Of a stretch of 15,194 bases of DNA, positions 7,345 to 14,978 are shown piece after piece (the first letter of the stretch is position 1; every line of letters begins with the position of its first letter). The notes under the pieces are model-generated. The model did no database searches. It saw only the letters and a list, made by a program, of their open reading frames with translations, and was not told the origin of the DNA. Origin of the DNA: Candidatus Poseidoniia archaeon (GTDB taxonomy: Archaea; Thermoplasmatota; Poseidoniia; MGIII; CG-Epi1); assembly GCA_022449705.1 (NCBI GenBank), contig JAKURS010000010.1, forward strand, positions 4,168 to 19,361. Reading direction: 5' to 3'. The position numbers were made by a program, and so were the translations under genes.

Positions 7345-9690
7345 ATGGAACATAATGCGACTGCCGCACTGGCTGTGACGGCGCTGCTGTTGCTCTCCGG
7401 CTGCCTGAACTTCGGTGGCGGCGGAGGCGGCATCGGTTCGAACCTCAATCCGCAGGCGGTGGTGACAGTCGCCTCGGGACAGAAAGTGGTCGAGCTGGGT
7501 TCCACCGTCCGGCTAGACGCCTCCGAATCCATAGACGAGGATGGGACGATTACCGCCTACAGATGGGATTTCGGGGACGGGGACACAGGTACCAGCAGTA
7601 TGGAAAATCACAAGTATTTCTACTCTGGAGAATACATTGTTTCGTTGTCCGTGACGGACGACAAGGGGGCGGTCGGCAATAATGACCGCAGGCTCACCTA
7701 TATCACGGTCCTGCATCCGGAGGTGGCAGAGTCTTCCGGCGCGCCGCACGCCATCATTTCGGTGAAAGCCTCAGTGGTGGTCCCGGGGACCGAGATTGAG
7801 CTGAATGGCGCGGGCTCCTGGTCCTGGGTTGATTCGGCAGCCTCCACGGATGACATTACATCCTGGTCATGGGAGTTCAGCGACGGAGGAACCGCGACAG
7901 GTGACGTGGTCACACACAAGTTTGGGTTTTCTGGCGGCCTGACAGGTTCCAGTTCGGTAGGCAACCACCTGGTCAAGCTGACGGTTGTGAACTCCAATGG
8001 CGAATTGGACACCGTGTACCACACCATCAGGGTAATCCCCCAGGAGGTTTCAAGCGCAAAATCACCCGACCCCGACGTTCTGACCATCATATCGATAGGC
8101 GACCCCGTCAGCCTCGATCCTGCGGAGGCGTATGACACTGCCAGCGGCGCAGTCCTGACCAACACCTACGAGACGCTGGTGTTTTACGACCGGAGCCGGA
8201 CGGACAAGCTGATCCCCATTCTGGCCGAGGAAGTGCCCACGGTCCAGAACGGTCTGGTCTCCCCGGACGGCCTGAACTACACCTTCAAGCTCAAGACCGG
8301 CATCACGTTCCATGACGGCTCGATGCTGGACGCGGATGATGTCGTGTTTTCAATCAATCGTCTGATAACCATGGATCTCCCTGCTGGCCCGGCCTGGATG
8401 TACACTGAAATTCTGGACAAGACGGATGATGATGGAGACGGCATTGCAGACAGTATTATCAAAATCGACCAGATGACAGTCACGTTCAGGCTGAACCAGT
8501 CCGCCCCCCGTTTCCTGCCGATAATGGCCTACAATGGTGCATCCATCCTCTCGAAGGACTGGGTCACCAAGAAAGGCTGCGGAATTCCAGTACCGGGGCA
8601 GGAGTGCATGGGCATACAGGAAGAAGTAATGGGCACTGGCCCGTACATGATGAATGACGACCACGGCGGGCGGTGGGTCAGGGAACAGTACGTCCTGATG
8701 GAATACTACCCCAACTACTGGAGAGGCTGGAGCGACCAAGAGCGCGGAGTTTGGGGGATAACAGCATCCGGCTTCATCAAGACGGTTTACATCAAGAAGA
8801 ACAACGACCAGCCGTCCAGGGTCCTTGAGCTCAGGGCCGGCAAGGCCGATTTTGCCTACGTGGAACCAAGCTACAGGGAACAGGTTCTGGGTTATGATGG
8901 CATTGAGTACGTGGACCAGTTGAAATCCCTCAGTATGGGTTTCATAGGCTTCAACCACGACATCGCAAACTATCAAGGGACTGCACCTTCGAGTGATTTC
9001 TTCACCGATCAAGATATTCGAAAGGCATTCTGCTATGCCTTCGACTACGATTCCTACATAGAGGACATACTGGACAATTTCGGCACCCGGCCCACGGGGC
9101 CAATTCCGGATGGACTGCTTGGATATGACCCAGGCGGACCTTCATATGACTACAATCTGAATAAAGCTCAGGAGCACTTCGAGGCTGCGGGGGTCTGGGA
9201 CGATGGTTTCACGTTAACAGCCTATTACAACTCGGGTAATGACGTGAGGCTGAATGCATTGTTGTTGCTGGAGAATAGCGTTGAATCCCTGAACCCCAAG
9301 TTCGAGATTGAGGTCCAGGGACTCGAGTGGCCCCAGTACCTTGAAAAACTGAGAGAAAATGAGTTGCCGCTGTTTTTCCTGGGATGGGCGCCTGATTATG
9401 CAGATCCGCACAACTATGCCCACCCCTTCTTGCACAGCAATGGTCACTTTCCGCATTACCTGAGTTTCGGGTATGAGGACATTGATACGCTGATAATGGA
9501 AGCTGCAGCGGAGCCTGACGCTTCTCTGCGGACAGGCATGTACCATGAATTGGCAGACCTGGAACATGACAAAGCACTGTACATCTGGGCGAGCCAGAGT
9601 ATTGGCTACCATTTCGAGCGGGAGTGGGTCAACGGCTGGTATCACAACATGATGCACGGCACCCTCTATTACACGCTGAGCAAGGACTGA
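7345..9690 (+). CDS. lipoprotein solute-binding protein of the peptide/oligopeptide (SBP_bac_5) family with two PKD domains
   Basis: A 781-residue external component of the ABC transporter. The N-terminal signal ends in a lipobox LLSGC with Cys20 as the expected lipid-modified residue, followed by a glycine run. Two PKD domains follow: about 35-124 with WDFGDG at 74-79, and about 135-232 with WSWEFSDGG at 174-182. The family 5 binding protein starts near residue 242 (DPDVLTIISIGDPVSLDP) and fills the rest, with the typical ITFHDGSMLDADDVVFSINR and, near the end, FLGWAPDYADPHNY. A DDDGDGIADS insert inside this domain looks like a calcium-binding loop. The ligand is likely a peptide or similar oligomer; nickel or sugar ligands also occur in this family. 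The start ATG follows a GAGG site by 4 nt. The PKD domains probably act as a stalk between the membrane and the binding domain. Confidence 0.92.
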   Translation: MEHNATAALAVTALLLLSGCLNFGGGGGGIGSNLNPQAVVTVASGQKVVELGSTVRLDASESIDEDGTITAYRWDFGDGDTGTSSMENHKYFYSGEYIVSLSVTDDKGAVGNNDRRLTYITVLHPEVAESSGAPHAIISVKASVVVPGTEIELNGAGSWSWVDSAASTDDITSWSWEFSDGGTATGDVVTHKFGFSGGLTGSSSVGNHLVKLTVVNSNGELDTVYHTIRVIPQEVSSAKSPDPDVLTIISIGDPVSLDPAEAYDTASGAVLTNTYETLVFYDRSRTDKLIPILAEEVPTVQNGLVSPDGLNYTFKLKTGITFHDGSMLDADDVVFSINRLITMDLPAGPAWMYTEILDKTDDDGDGIADSIIKIDQMTVTFRLNQSAPRFLPIMAYNGASILSKDWVTKKGCGIPVPGQECMGIQEEVMGTGPYMMNDDHGGRWVREQYVLMEYYPNYWRGWSDQERGVWGITASGFIKTVYIKKNNDQPSRVLELRAGKADFAYVEPSYREQVLGYDGIEYVDQLKSLSMGFIGFNHDIANYQGTAPSSDFFTDQDIRKAFCYAFDYDSYIEDILDNFGTRPTGPIPDGLLGYDPGGPSYDYNLNKAQEHFEAAGVWDDGFTLTAYYNSGNDVRLNALLLLENSVESLNPKFEIEVQGLEWPQYLEKLRENELPLFFLGWAPDYADPHNYAHPFLHSNGHFPHYLSFGYEDIDTLIMEAAAEPDASLRTGMYHELADLEHDKALYIWASQSIGYHFEREWVNGWYHNMMHGTLYYTLSKD

Positions 9691-9710
9691 TTCGGCGCAC
9701 TGCCTACCTT

Positions 9711-9718
9711 AAGTAAAA
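9711..9718 (+). promoter_or_regulatory. possible internal TATA-like box before the permease gene
   Basis: AAGTAAAA within CTTAAGTAAAA, centred about 21-23 nt before the GTG at 9736. The GTG has no clear Shine-Dalgarno site, so the permease and ATPases may also be made from their own leaderless transcript. The 45-nt gap here is the largest inside the operon. Confidence 0.3.
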
Positions 9719-9735
9719 CTGGACTCTAGCGAGCG

Positions 9736-12054
9736 GTGAGGCTCTGGATTTACGTGGCCAGGCGCCTGGCCCTGACTATACCGGTTCTGCTGGGCGTCAC
9801 CCTGATTACTTTTTCGCTCTCGCACATGATGGGGGACCCGCTGGCCCCGTACATCACTGAGAAAACAACTGAAGAACAGGCTGCGGCTCTGAGGATTAAG
9901 CACAACCTGGACGAACCGCTGCCAGTCCAGTATGTAACATATCTGCGGAATATAATGACTTTCGAGTGGGGTTTTTCGAAGACTATCAACCAACCTGTTG
10001 CTGATGCTGTCAGGGAAAAATTTGCTGCAACTTTAGAGTTGTCAATTCTGGCATTCGTGGTGGCGGTGGGGACGGCAATCCCCCTCGGCATCTTCTCCTC
10101 CGTCCGCCACAATCGCTGGGAAGACCATGGCATCAGGCTGTTCGCCCTGTTCGGCTCTGCAATCCCGATTTTCTGGCTCGCTCTTGTCCTGAAATATGTT
10201 GTTTCTTTCCAGTGGGACCTACTGCCACTGGGCGACCGTTATGACCCAATCCTGTGGGAAGTGCGGGAACCCATCGAAATCAAGACAAATTTTCTGCTCA
10301 TCGATTCCCTGGTAGTCTCCGGGGCATCATCCCCAATCATTTCCCTCGGTGCCCTGGGATCCTACTTTGGAATCGAGTGGTCACGGGGTTCACTACCCCA
10401 TTTCATGGATGCCCTGAAGCACATGATCTTGCCGGCCACGGTGCTGGCCTACGGCTCGATGGCGACCACCATCCGGCTGATGCGAGGCAACATGCTTGAC
10501 GTCTTGGGTCAGGACTACATACGGACGGCAAAATCCAAGGGGTTGTCCGGGACCAAGGTGACCATGAAGCACGGTGCTTCAAATGCGATGATTCCCACGG
10601 TCACCCTCCTGGGCATGGGTTTTGCAGGACTGATTAACGGTTCGGTCCTGACGGAGACAGTCTTCACCTGGCCGGGGTTGGGATACTGGGCTATTCTGGC
10701 GATGCGGAACCTGGACGTTTCGGCAATCCTGGCCTACACCCTGTTCTCCGCAGTGCTTTACATTTTTGCAAACCTGATTGTTGACATTCTCTACGCATTC
10801 TTGGACCCCCGCGTCGAATTGGGAGGCCATCTGTCAGTGGGAGAGATTTCAATCGTTTCACTTTCCATGCTGATGTTGCTGGTGAGCTATCTTGACATCG
10901 AGGCGGGAGTATGGTTCGGAACCGGGGCCCTGCTTTTCTGCGCTGCGTTTGCAGTTTATTTCACGATTTCGTGGCTGTGGAAGAATCCAGAGGATATATG
11001 GCTGCCAGCACTGTTTGCAGGTACATTATTCCTGGTGTGGACCATTCTCTCCGGCTTTTTTATGTTCATCGTCTATTTTTTCCTGCTGGTCTATTCAATC
11101 TACATTATTCGAAACTGGCATGATATCAAACTGGAGATAACGCCCAGGCTCGATGAATTCTGGAGGGCAGCCTACCAGGTCAAGAGAAATCCCCTGACAA
11201 TCTTGGGGTTGTGGATTGTCATTTTCTTCCTGGCTGTGGCCGCGCTGGCGCCAATCTTGGCGCCCCCCGCGGAGGACCAGAGAGACCCGAAGAGGATGGA
11301 GGAGCATTTTGACTACAACTTTGATTTGCAACCCCCCTGCTATTTTTCATGTACCGGCAATTCTGGAGAGAAGGATGGCTATGTACTGGGCAGCACCAAC
11401 AGGGGGTATGACATATACTATGGTATAGTCTGGGGCAGCCGTACCTCACTTGATGTTGCGATTAAGGTCGTCGTTACAGGTACGTTCATTGCGACTGTCA
11501 TCGGAGTGATTTCGGGCTACTATGGAGGCAGGGCAGATGAGGTCATAATGAGGATAACCGACGTATTCATCGCCATACCGGGGCTGGTGCTGGCACTGGC
11601 TATCATTGCAGTCACCGGCGAAAGGTCGATAGAATATCTGATGTACGCGCTGATTATCGTGTGGTGGCCCGGTTTTACGCGGATTATCAGGGCCGAAGCC
11701 CTGAGAATCAGGAAATTACCCTATGTGGAAGCGGCAAAGGCGGCAGGTGCTTCGGATTTCAGGATTATTTTCAAGCACGTACTGCCCAATTGCATGACTT
11801 CAATCATCGTCATCGCGACCATGGACATGGGCGGCATTGTGCTTACCCTGGCCGGACTGGGCTTCCTCGGATTTGGAGGAGCTGCTGATCTGGCGGAGTG
11901 GGGGAAGCTGGTCGCGTTCGGCCAGGAGCACTTGCTGGCCGGGGAATGGTGGGCGTTTTTCTTCCCGGGTCTGGCCATCGCGCTCTGGGCACTCGGTTTC
12001 TATCTGCTGGGTGATGGCGTGCGTGATATCCTGGACCCGAGGCAGAGGAGCTAG
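9736..12054 (+). CDS. single-chain DppB-DppC type peptide ABC transporter permease with extra membrane linker
   Basis: One frame of 772 residues encodes both permease subunits that are normally separate. Residues about 1-365 are DppB-like: start RLWIYVARRLALTIPVLLGV, a large outer loop, and a coupling (EAA) loop from Asp260 with DYIRTAKSKGLSGTKV, ending YAFLDPRVELGG, a normal DppB C-terminus. Residues about 475-772 are DppC-like: WRAAYQVKRNPLTILGLW, LGSTNRGYDI in place of the usual LGTDxxGRD, and the second coupling loop from Tyr663 with YVEAAKAAGASDFRII, ending GDGVRDILDPRQRS. The joining stretch, about 366-474, has around four hydrophobic segments, an even number that would keep the DppC N-terminus in the cytoplasm. 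The start is a GTG; no earlier start fits. It is followed directly by the ATPase ATG after the TAG. Confidence 0.93.
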   Translation: MRLWIYVARRLALTIPVLLGVTLITFSLSHMMGDPLAPYITEKTTEEQAAALRIKHNLDEPLPVQYVTYLRNIMTFEWGFSKTINQPVADAVREKFAATLELSILAFVVAVGTAIPLGIFSSVRHNRWEDHGIRLFALFGSAIPIFWLALVLKYVVSFQWDLLPLGDRYDPILWEVREPIEIKTNFLLIDSLVVSGASSPIISLGALGSYFGIEWSRGSLPHFMDALKHMILPATVLAYGSMATTIRLMRGNMLDVLGQDYIRTAKSKGLSGTKVTMKHGASNAMIPTVTLLGMGFAGLINGSVLTETVFTWPGLGYWAILAMRNLDVSAILAYTLFSAVLYIFANLIVDILYAFLDPRVELGGHLSVGEISIVSLSMLMLLVSYLDIEAGVWFGTGALLFCAAFAVYFTISWLWKNPEDIWLPALFAGTLFLVWTILSGFFMFIVYFFLLVYSIYIIRNWHDIKLEITPRLDEFWRAAYQVKRNPLTILGLWIVIFFLAVAALAPILAPPAEDQRDPKRMEEHFDYNFDLQPPCYFSCTGNSGEKDGYVLGSTNRGYDIYYGIVWGSRTSLDVAIKVVVTGTFIATVIGVISGYYGGRADEVIMRITDVFIAIPGLVLALAIIAVTGERSIEYLMYALIIVWWPGFTRIIRAEALRIRKLPYVEAAKAAGASDFRIIFKHVLPNCMTSIIVIATMDMGGIVLTLAGLGFLGFGGAADLAEWGKLVAFGQEHLLAGEWWAFFFPGLAIALWALGFYLLGDGVRDILDPRQRS
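12045..12050 (+). promoter_or_regulatory. Shine-Dalgarno site for the first ATPase gene
   Basis: GAGGAG ending 4 nt before the ATG at 12055, inside the last codons of the permease gene. The ATG follows the permease TAG with no gap. Confidence 0.5.
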
Positions 12055-13086
12055 ATGCTGGAAATAGAAGGACTGGAAATGCATTTCAGGACATACGATG
12101 GCGTCATCAGGGCGCTAGACGGTGTTGACCTGACCGTCAAAGACGGGGAAATTTTTGGACTGGTTGGTGAGACGGGGTGCGGGAAATCAGTCACATGTTA
12201 TTCAGTCCTGAAACTGTTGCCCGGGACTGCTGAAGTCGTCAGGGGCAGCATAAGGCTGAACGGGGAGGACATTACCGACGCACCCGAATGGAGGATGAGG
12301 GAGATAAGGGGCGGGGAAATCGGGATTATATTCCAGGATCCGCTATCGGCGCTGAACCCCGTAATGACCATCAACGAGCAGATTGGTGAAATACTGACTC
12401 TGCATCAGGATAAGGAACTGCGGGAACTGGCAGCAGGCAGGAACATACCGACCTACAGGAGCAAGAAATGGAGTCTTTCGCCAGGGCTTGAGTTCACCAT
12501 CATGGCTGTATGTTTTGCCTTCTTGGCACTGTTTACGATGCTGGGCCAGTTTACGTTTGGCCTGCCTTTCCTGGTTATGATCGGACTTTTCTTCCTGAGG
12601 GATTATCTGCAGCGAAATCTCCCGGATTCGGCACTGGACTTGATGGTGCTGGAAGCCCTCTCCAGAGTGAAGCTGCCAAATCCGCGCCAGGTGGCCAGTT
12701 CATATCCGCATGAATTGAGCGGAGGCATGCAGCAGAGGGTGATGATAGCCATGGCGCTGGCGGGGCGTGCCAGAATGCTCATTGCCGACGAACCGACGAC
12801 GGCTCTGGACGTCACAATCCAGGCCCAGATTCTGGAATTAATCAAGGACATCCAGAAGGAAACTGGTATGTCGGTTCTGCTGATTACGCATGATCTGGGA
12901 GTCGTGGCCGAGACTTGCGAAAGGGTTGCCGTAATGTATGCTGGCAGGATTGTTGAACAGGGGCCGGTGGACGAGATATTCACCAATCCCAGACATGAAT
13001 ATACAAAAGCACTGCTGGCCTCAATTCCCAAAGGAGGCGAGGAGAGGCTGAAAGCCCCTCTTACAGAGGAATATGGTGCGATATGA
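12055..13086 (+). CDS. DppD-type ABC transporter ATPase with an inserted hydrophobic hairpin
   Basis: A 343-residue nucleotide-binding subunit. Motifs: Walker A GETGCGKS (38-45), Q-loop FQDP (93-96), signature LSGGMQQR (221-228), Walker B with LIADEPTTALD (Asp245, Glu246) and the switch His279 in ITHDLG. The gap from Q-loop to signature is about 125 residues, roughly twice the 60 or so in E. coli OppD/DppD. The surplus, about residues 120-187, contains two hydrophobic stretches (about 147-163 and 168-181) with RSKKW before and RDYLQR after, like a re-entrant or transmembrane hairpin. The frame is intact on both sides, so it is not a frameshift. The C-terminus stops soon after the ATPase core (ending TEEYGAI) and lacks the cysteine-rich oligopeptide tail usual in DppD. 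Its TGA overlaps the next ATG (ATGA). Confidence 0.92.
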   Translation: MLEIEGLEMHFRTYDGVIRALDGVDLTVKDGEIFGLVGETGCGKSVTCYSVLKLLPGTAEVVRGSIRLNGEDITDAPEWRMREIRGGEIGIIFQDPLSALNPVMTINEQIGEILTLHQDKELRELAAGRNIPTYRSKKWSLSPGLEFTIMAVCFAFLALFTMLGQFTFGLPFLVMIGLFFLRDYLQRNLPDSALDLMVLEALSRVKLPNPRQVASSYPHELSGGMQQRVMIAMALAGRARMLIADEPTTALDVTIQAQILELIKDIQKETGMSVLLITHDLGVVAETCERVAVMYAGRIVEQGPVDEIFTNPRHEYTKALLASIPKGGEERLKAPLTEEYGAI

Positions 13087-14063
13087 GTACTGAAACCGTT
13101 ATTGAGGTCGAGGGGCTGTCGAAACACTTTCCGATAAGGAACGTGATTGGAACTGTCACGGGCCTGGTGAAGGCCGTGGATGGAATAGACCTCAGAATTG
13201 AGGCGGGAAAGACTCTGGGAATCGTGGGGGAGAGTGGATGCGGCAAAACCACGCTCATGAGAACATTGCTGCGCCTGGTCGATGCTACGGCAGGGTCAGT
13301 AATTCTATCCGACCAGTTGGGCGTCGGTTTCGCCTCGAACAGGCTGGAAGAGCTGTCCCATTCTGAACTGCGCAGTTTCAGGAGACAGGTAGGAATAGTC
13401 TTCCAGGACCCGATGGGGGCACTGAACCCCAGGATGCTGGTCAAGGATATAGTGAGCGAGCCCCTGGTAATTCATGGCCGGACCAAGCACATCCGCAAAC
13501 GGGTCACCGAATTGCTGGAGAACGTTGGCCTCGGTGGCGAGCACCTGTACCGATATCCGCATGAATTCTCGGGAGGCCAGCGCCAGCGGATAGTCATTGC
13601 CAGGGCGCTGGCGCTGGAGCCCAGAATCCTGATTCTGGATGAACCTACTTCTGCCCTGGATGTTTCGGTCCAGGCCCGGATCCTGAACCTGCTGAATGAC
13701 TTGCAGGAGAAGTTTGAACTGACATATATCTTCATCTCCCACGACTTGTCGGTCATTGAACATATGTGCGACCGCGTGGCGGTCATGTATTTGGGCAAGA
13801 TAGTCGAGGAGGCGGATGCCAGGACATTGTTCGCCAACCCGCGCCACCCCTACACCCAGGCTCTGGTATCGGCTATTCCCTCCTTTGACCCCGCAACGCG
13901 GCAGGAGCGCATCGTGCTCAAGGGCGATGTTCCATCGCCCGCCGCGCCGCCGAGCGGATGTCATTTCCACCCCCGCTGCCCGATTGCGGTCGACCGCTGC
14001 AGCGCGGAATATCCGGAGCTGCGCGAGCATGAAGACTGCTCCGTGGCGTGCCACCTGGTTTAG
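13083..14063 (+). CDS. DppF-type peptide ABC transporter ATPase
   Basis: A 326-residue second nucleotide-binding subunit, pairing with the DppD-type ATPase on the fused permease. Walker A GESGCGKTT (49-57), Q-loop FQDP (107-110), signature FSGGQRQR (162-169), Walker B LILDEPTSALD (Asp186, Glu187) and switch His220 in ISHDLS are all intact and normally spaced, with no insertion. The C-terminal oligopeptide tail is present with GCHFHPRCP and cysteines 293, 299, 306, 319 and 323; in the DppD/F family such cysteines can hold an iron-sulfur cluster. The ATG overlaps the TGA of the previous gene. Up to about base 13840 arginine codons are half AGG/AGA; the last 70 or so codons use only CGN and have high GC, like the genes at the left of the window. 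It ends 40 nt before the convergent membrane-protein gene. Confidence 0.94.
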   Translation: MSTETVIEVEGLSKHFPIRNVIGTVTGLVKAVDGIDLRIEAGKTLGIVGESGCGKTTLMRTLLRLVDATAGSVILSDQLGVGFASNRLEELSHSELRSFRRQVGIVFQDPMGALNPRMLVKDIVSEPLVIHGRTKHIRKRVTELLENVGLGGEHLYRYPHEFSGGQRQRIVIARALALEPRILILDEPTSALDVSVQARILNLLNDLQEKFELTYIFISHDLSVIEHMCDRVAVMYLGKIVEEADARTLFANPRHPYTQALVSAIPSFDPATRQERIVLKGDVPSPAAPPSGCHFHPRCPIAVDRCSAEYPELREHEDCSVACHLV

Positions 14064-14103
14064 CGGAGAAAAACCATAATGCAGGTCTCAGTTCGGAAGG
14101 AGT

Positions 14104-14865
14104 TCAGTCAATCGAACCGATTAATTTGCTGAAGTCATAATCCATCGACATTAACGCCAGAATACAAGCTAAGGTATTGAGAAATATGATAATCCAGGCA
14201 GGGCCGGGAGTCCACTGGGCCTGCTGGACGGTGTTTCCCCCGTCAGTTGAAATTTCTGCTTTTCCATAGAAAGAAGGGTCCTTTTGCTGAAGGTCATAAA
14301 CGCTGAAATCGCCGTCATCATCATCTATAGCTTTCGGAAATGACAACGCAAAATAAACTACTGTAACCAACGAAACCGCAATTAGAGCCAATAACAGTTT
14401 TGCTGTCAAATCACTGTCAAAACCTCGGCGAAAACGAGCAAGGTAAATCAACCCCAGTCCCCCCAGCATATTCAGGTAGACAAGGAGTTTGGTTTTCCCC
14501 ATCACATTTTCGGTCTCGTCGCAGTTACAATCCCAGTCACTGTAATCTACCTCTTCAATATTCTCAATTTCTTCACCATTGATTTCTCCTGAAGAAAATG
14601 CAGTACCTATCGCGTAATTTACCTGCCCAGTCACCACTGAGGAACCCTGTCCCGAGCTCACTTCGAAGGCTACAGCGTACCAAGCACCATAAATGTTACC
14701 ACCCAAGAGAGAAATTGAGCAAACGACAACAATCAACAAACCGAAATATTGAAGCGTGGTTTTGGCGCGCCTGATGTCTTGGCCAGGTTTTGCAGGAGCT
14801 GACACAATTTCAGGTATCGCAGCTACTCCAGCTGTTTCATCACCCCCATCGTCGTCAGCGACCAT
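14104..14865 (-). CDS. four-helix membrane protein of unknown function
   Basis: A 253-residue protein from the ATG at 14865; a GTG three codons earlier (14874) is the alternative start. A soluble acidic N-terminus is followed by four hydrophobic helices at about 39-60, 126-144, 153-176 and 221-240. The positive clusters IRRAK (31-35) and ARFRRGF (143-149) point to the cytoplasm, giving both ends inside, with outer loops at 61-125 (acidic, with Cys113 and Cys115) and 177-220 (starting with an acidic DDDDGD). The outer loops contain strand-like segments such as AEISTDGGNTVQQAQW. I do not recognise the family. The gene is much more AT-rich than the rest of the window. It converges on the DppF gene and has a TATA-like box at 14893-14900. 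Confidence 0.78.
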   Translation of the reverse strand: MVADDDGGDETAGVAAIPEIVSAPAKPGQDIRRAKTTLQYFGLLIVVVCSISLLGGNIYGAWYAVAFEVSSGQGSSVVTGQVNYAIGTAFSSGEINGEEIENIEEVDYSDWDCNCDETENVMGKTKLLVYLNMLGGLGLIYLARFRRGFDSDLTAKLLLALIAVSLVTVVYFALSFPKAIDDDDGDFSVYDLQQKDPSFYGKAEISTDGGNTVQQAQWTPGPAWIIIFLNTLACILALMSMDYDFSKLIGSID

Positions 14866-14892
14866 ACGAACCACTTAGGGGACTATTCCGGG

Positions 14893-14900
14893 ATTATATT
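14893..14900 (-). promoter_or_regulatory. TATA-like box for the four-helix membrane protein gene
   Basis: Reads AATATAAT on the minus strand, centred about 31 nt before the ATG at 14865 and 22 nt before the alternative GTG at 14874. Either start would give a very short or absent leader. Confidence 0.45.
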
Positions 14901-14934
14901 ACCCTTTCTCTCACTACCCCAAAATTGTTTCTTG

Positions 14935-14946
14935 TTTAAACTATAA
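14935..14946 (+). promoter_or_regulatory. TATA element for the tRNA-Ala gene
   Basis: TTTAAACTATAA in an AT-rich stretch, centred about 38 nt before the mature 5' end of the tRNA. With archaeal spacing of about 25 nt to the start of transcription, this would leave a leader of about 10 nt for RNase P to remove. Confidence 0.5.
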
Positions 14947-14978
14947 CTCTAAAACCCGCCCCAAATACCGCACCGCGT

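Noticed and set aside
6519..7532. Upstream extension of the ogt frame on the minus strand, giving a 496-residue protein
   Set aside because: The added part lies opposite the zinc-ribbon membrane protein and the binding-protein start, has no domain features, and the ATG at 6518 matches the family N-terminus and a TATA-like box.
12400..12620. The ATPase insertion as a frameshift or assembly artefact
   Set aside because: Q-loop before it and signature motif after it are in the same frame, there is no stop, and the insert has a coherent hydrophobic pattern with basic flanks.
14061..14110. Terminator between the convergent DppF and membrane-protein genes
   Set aside because: There is no T-run or clear hairpin in the 40-nt gap; only a short A-rich stretch is seen, which is not enough to call.
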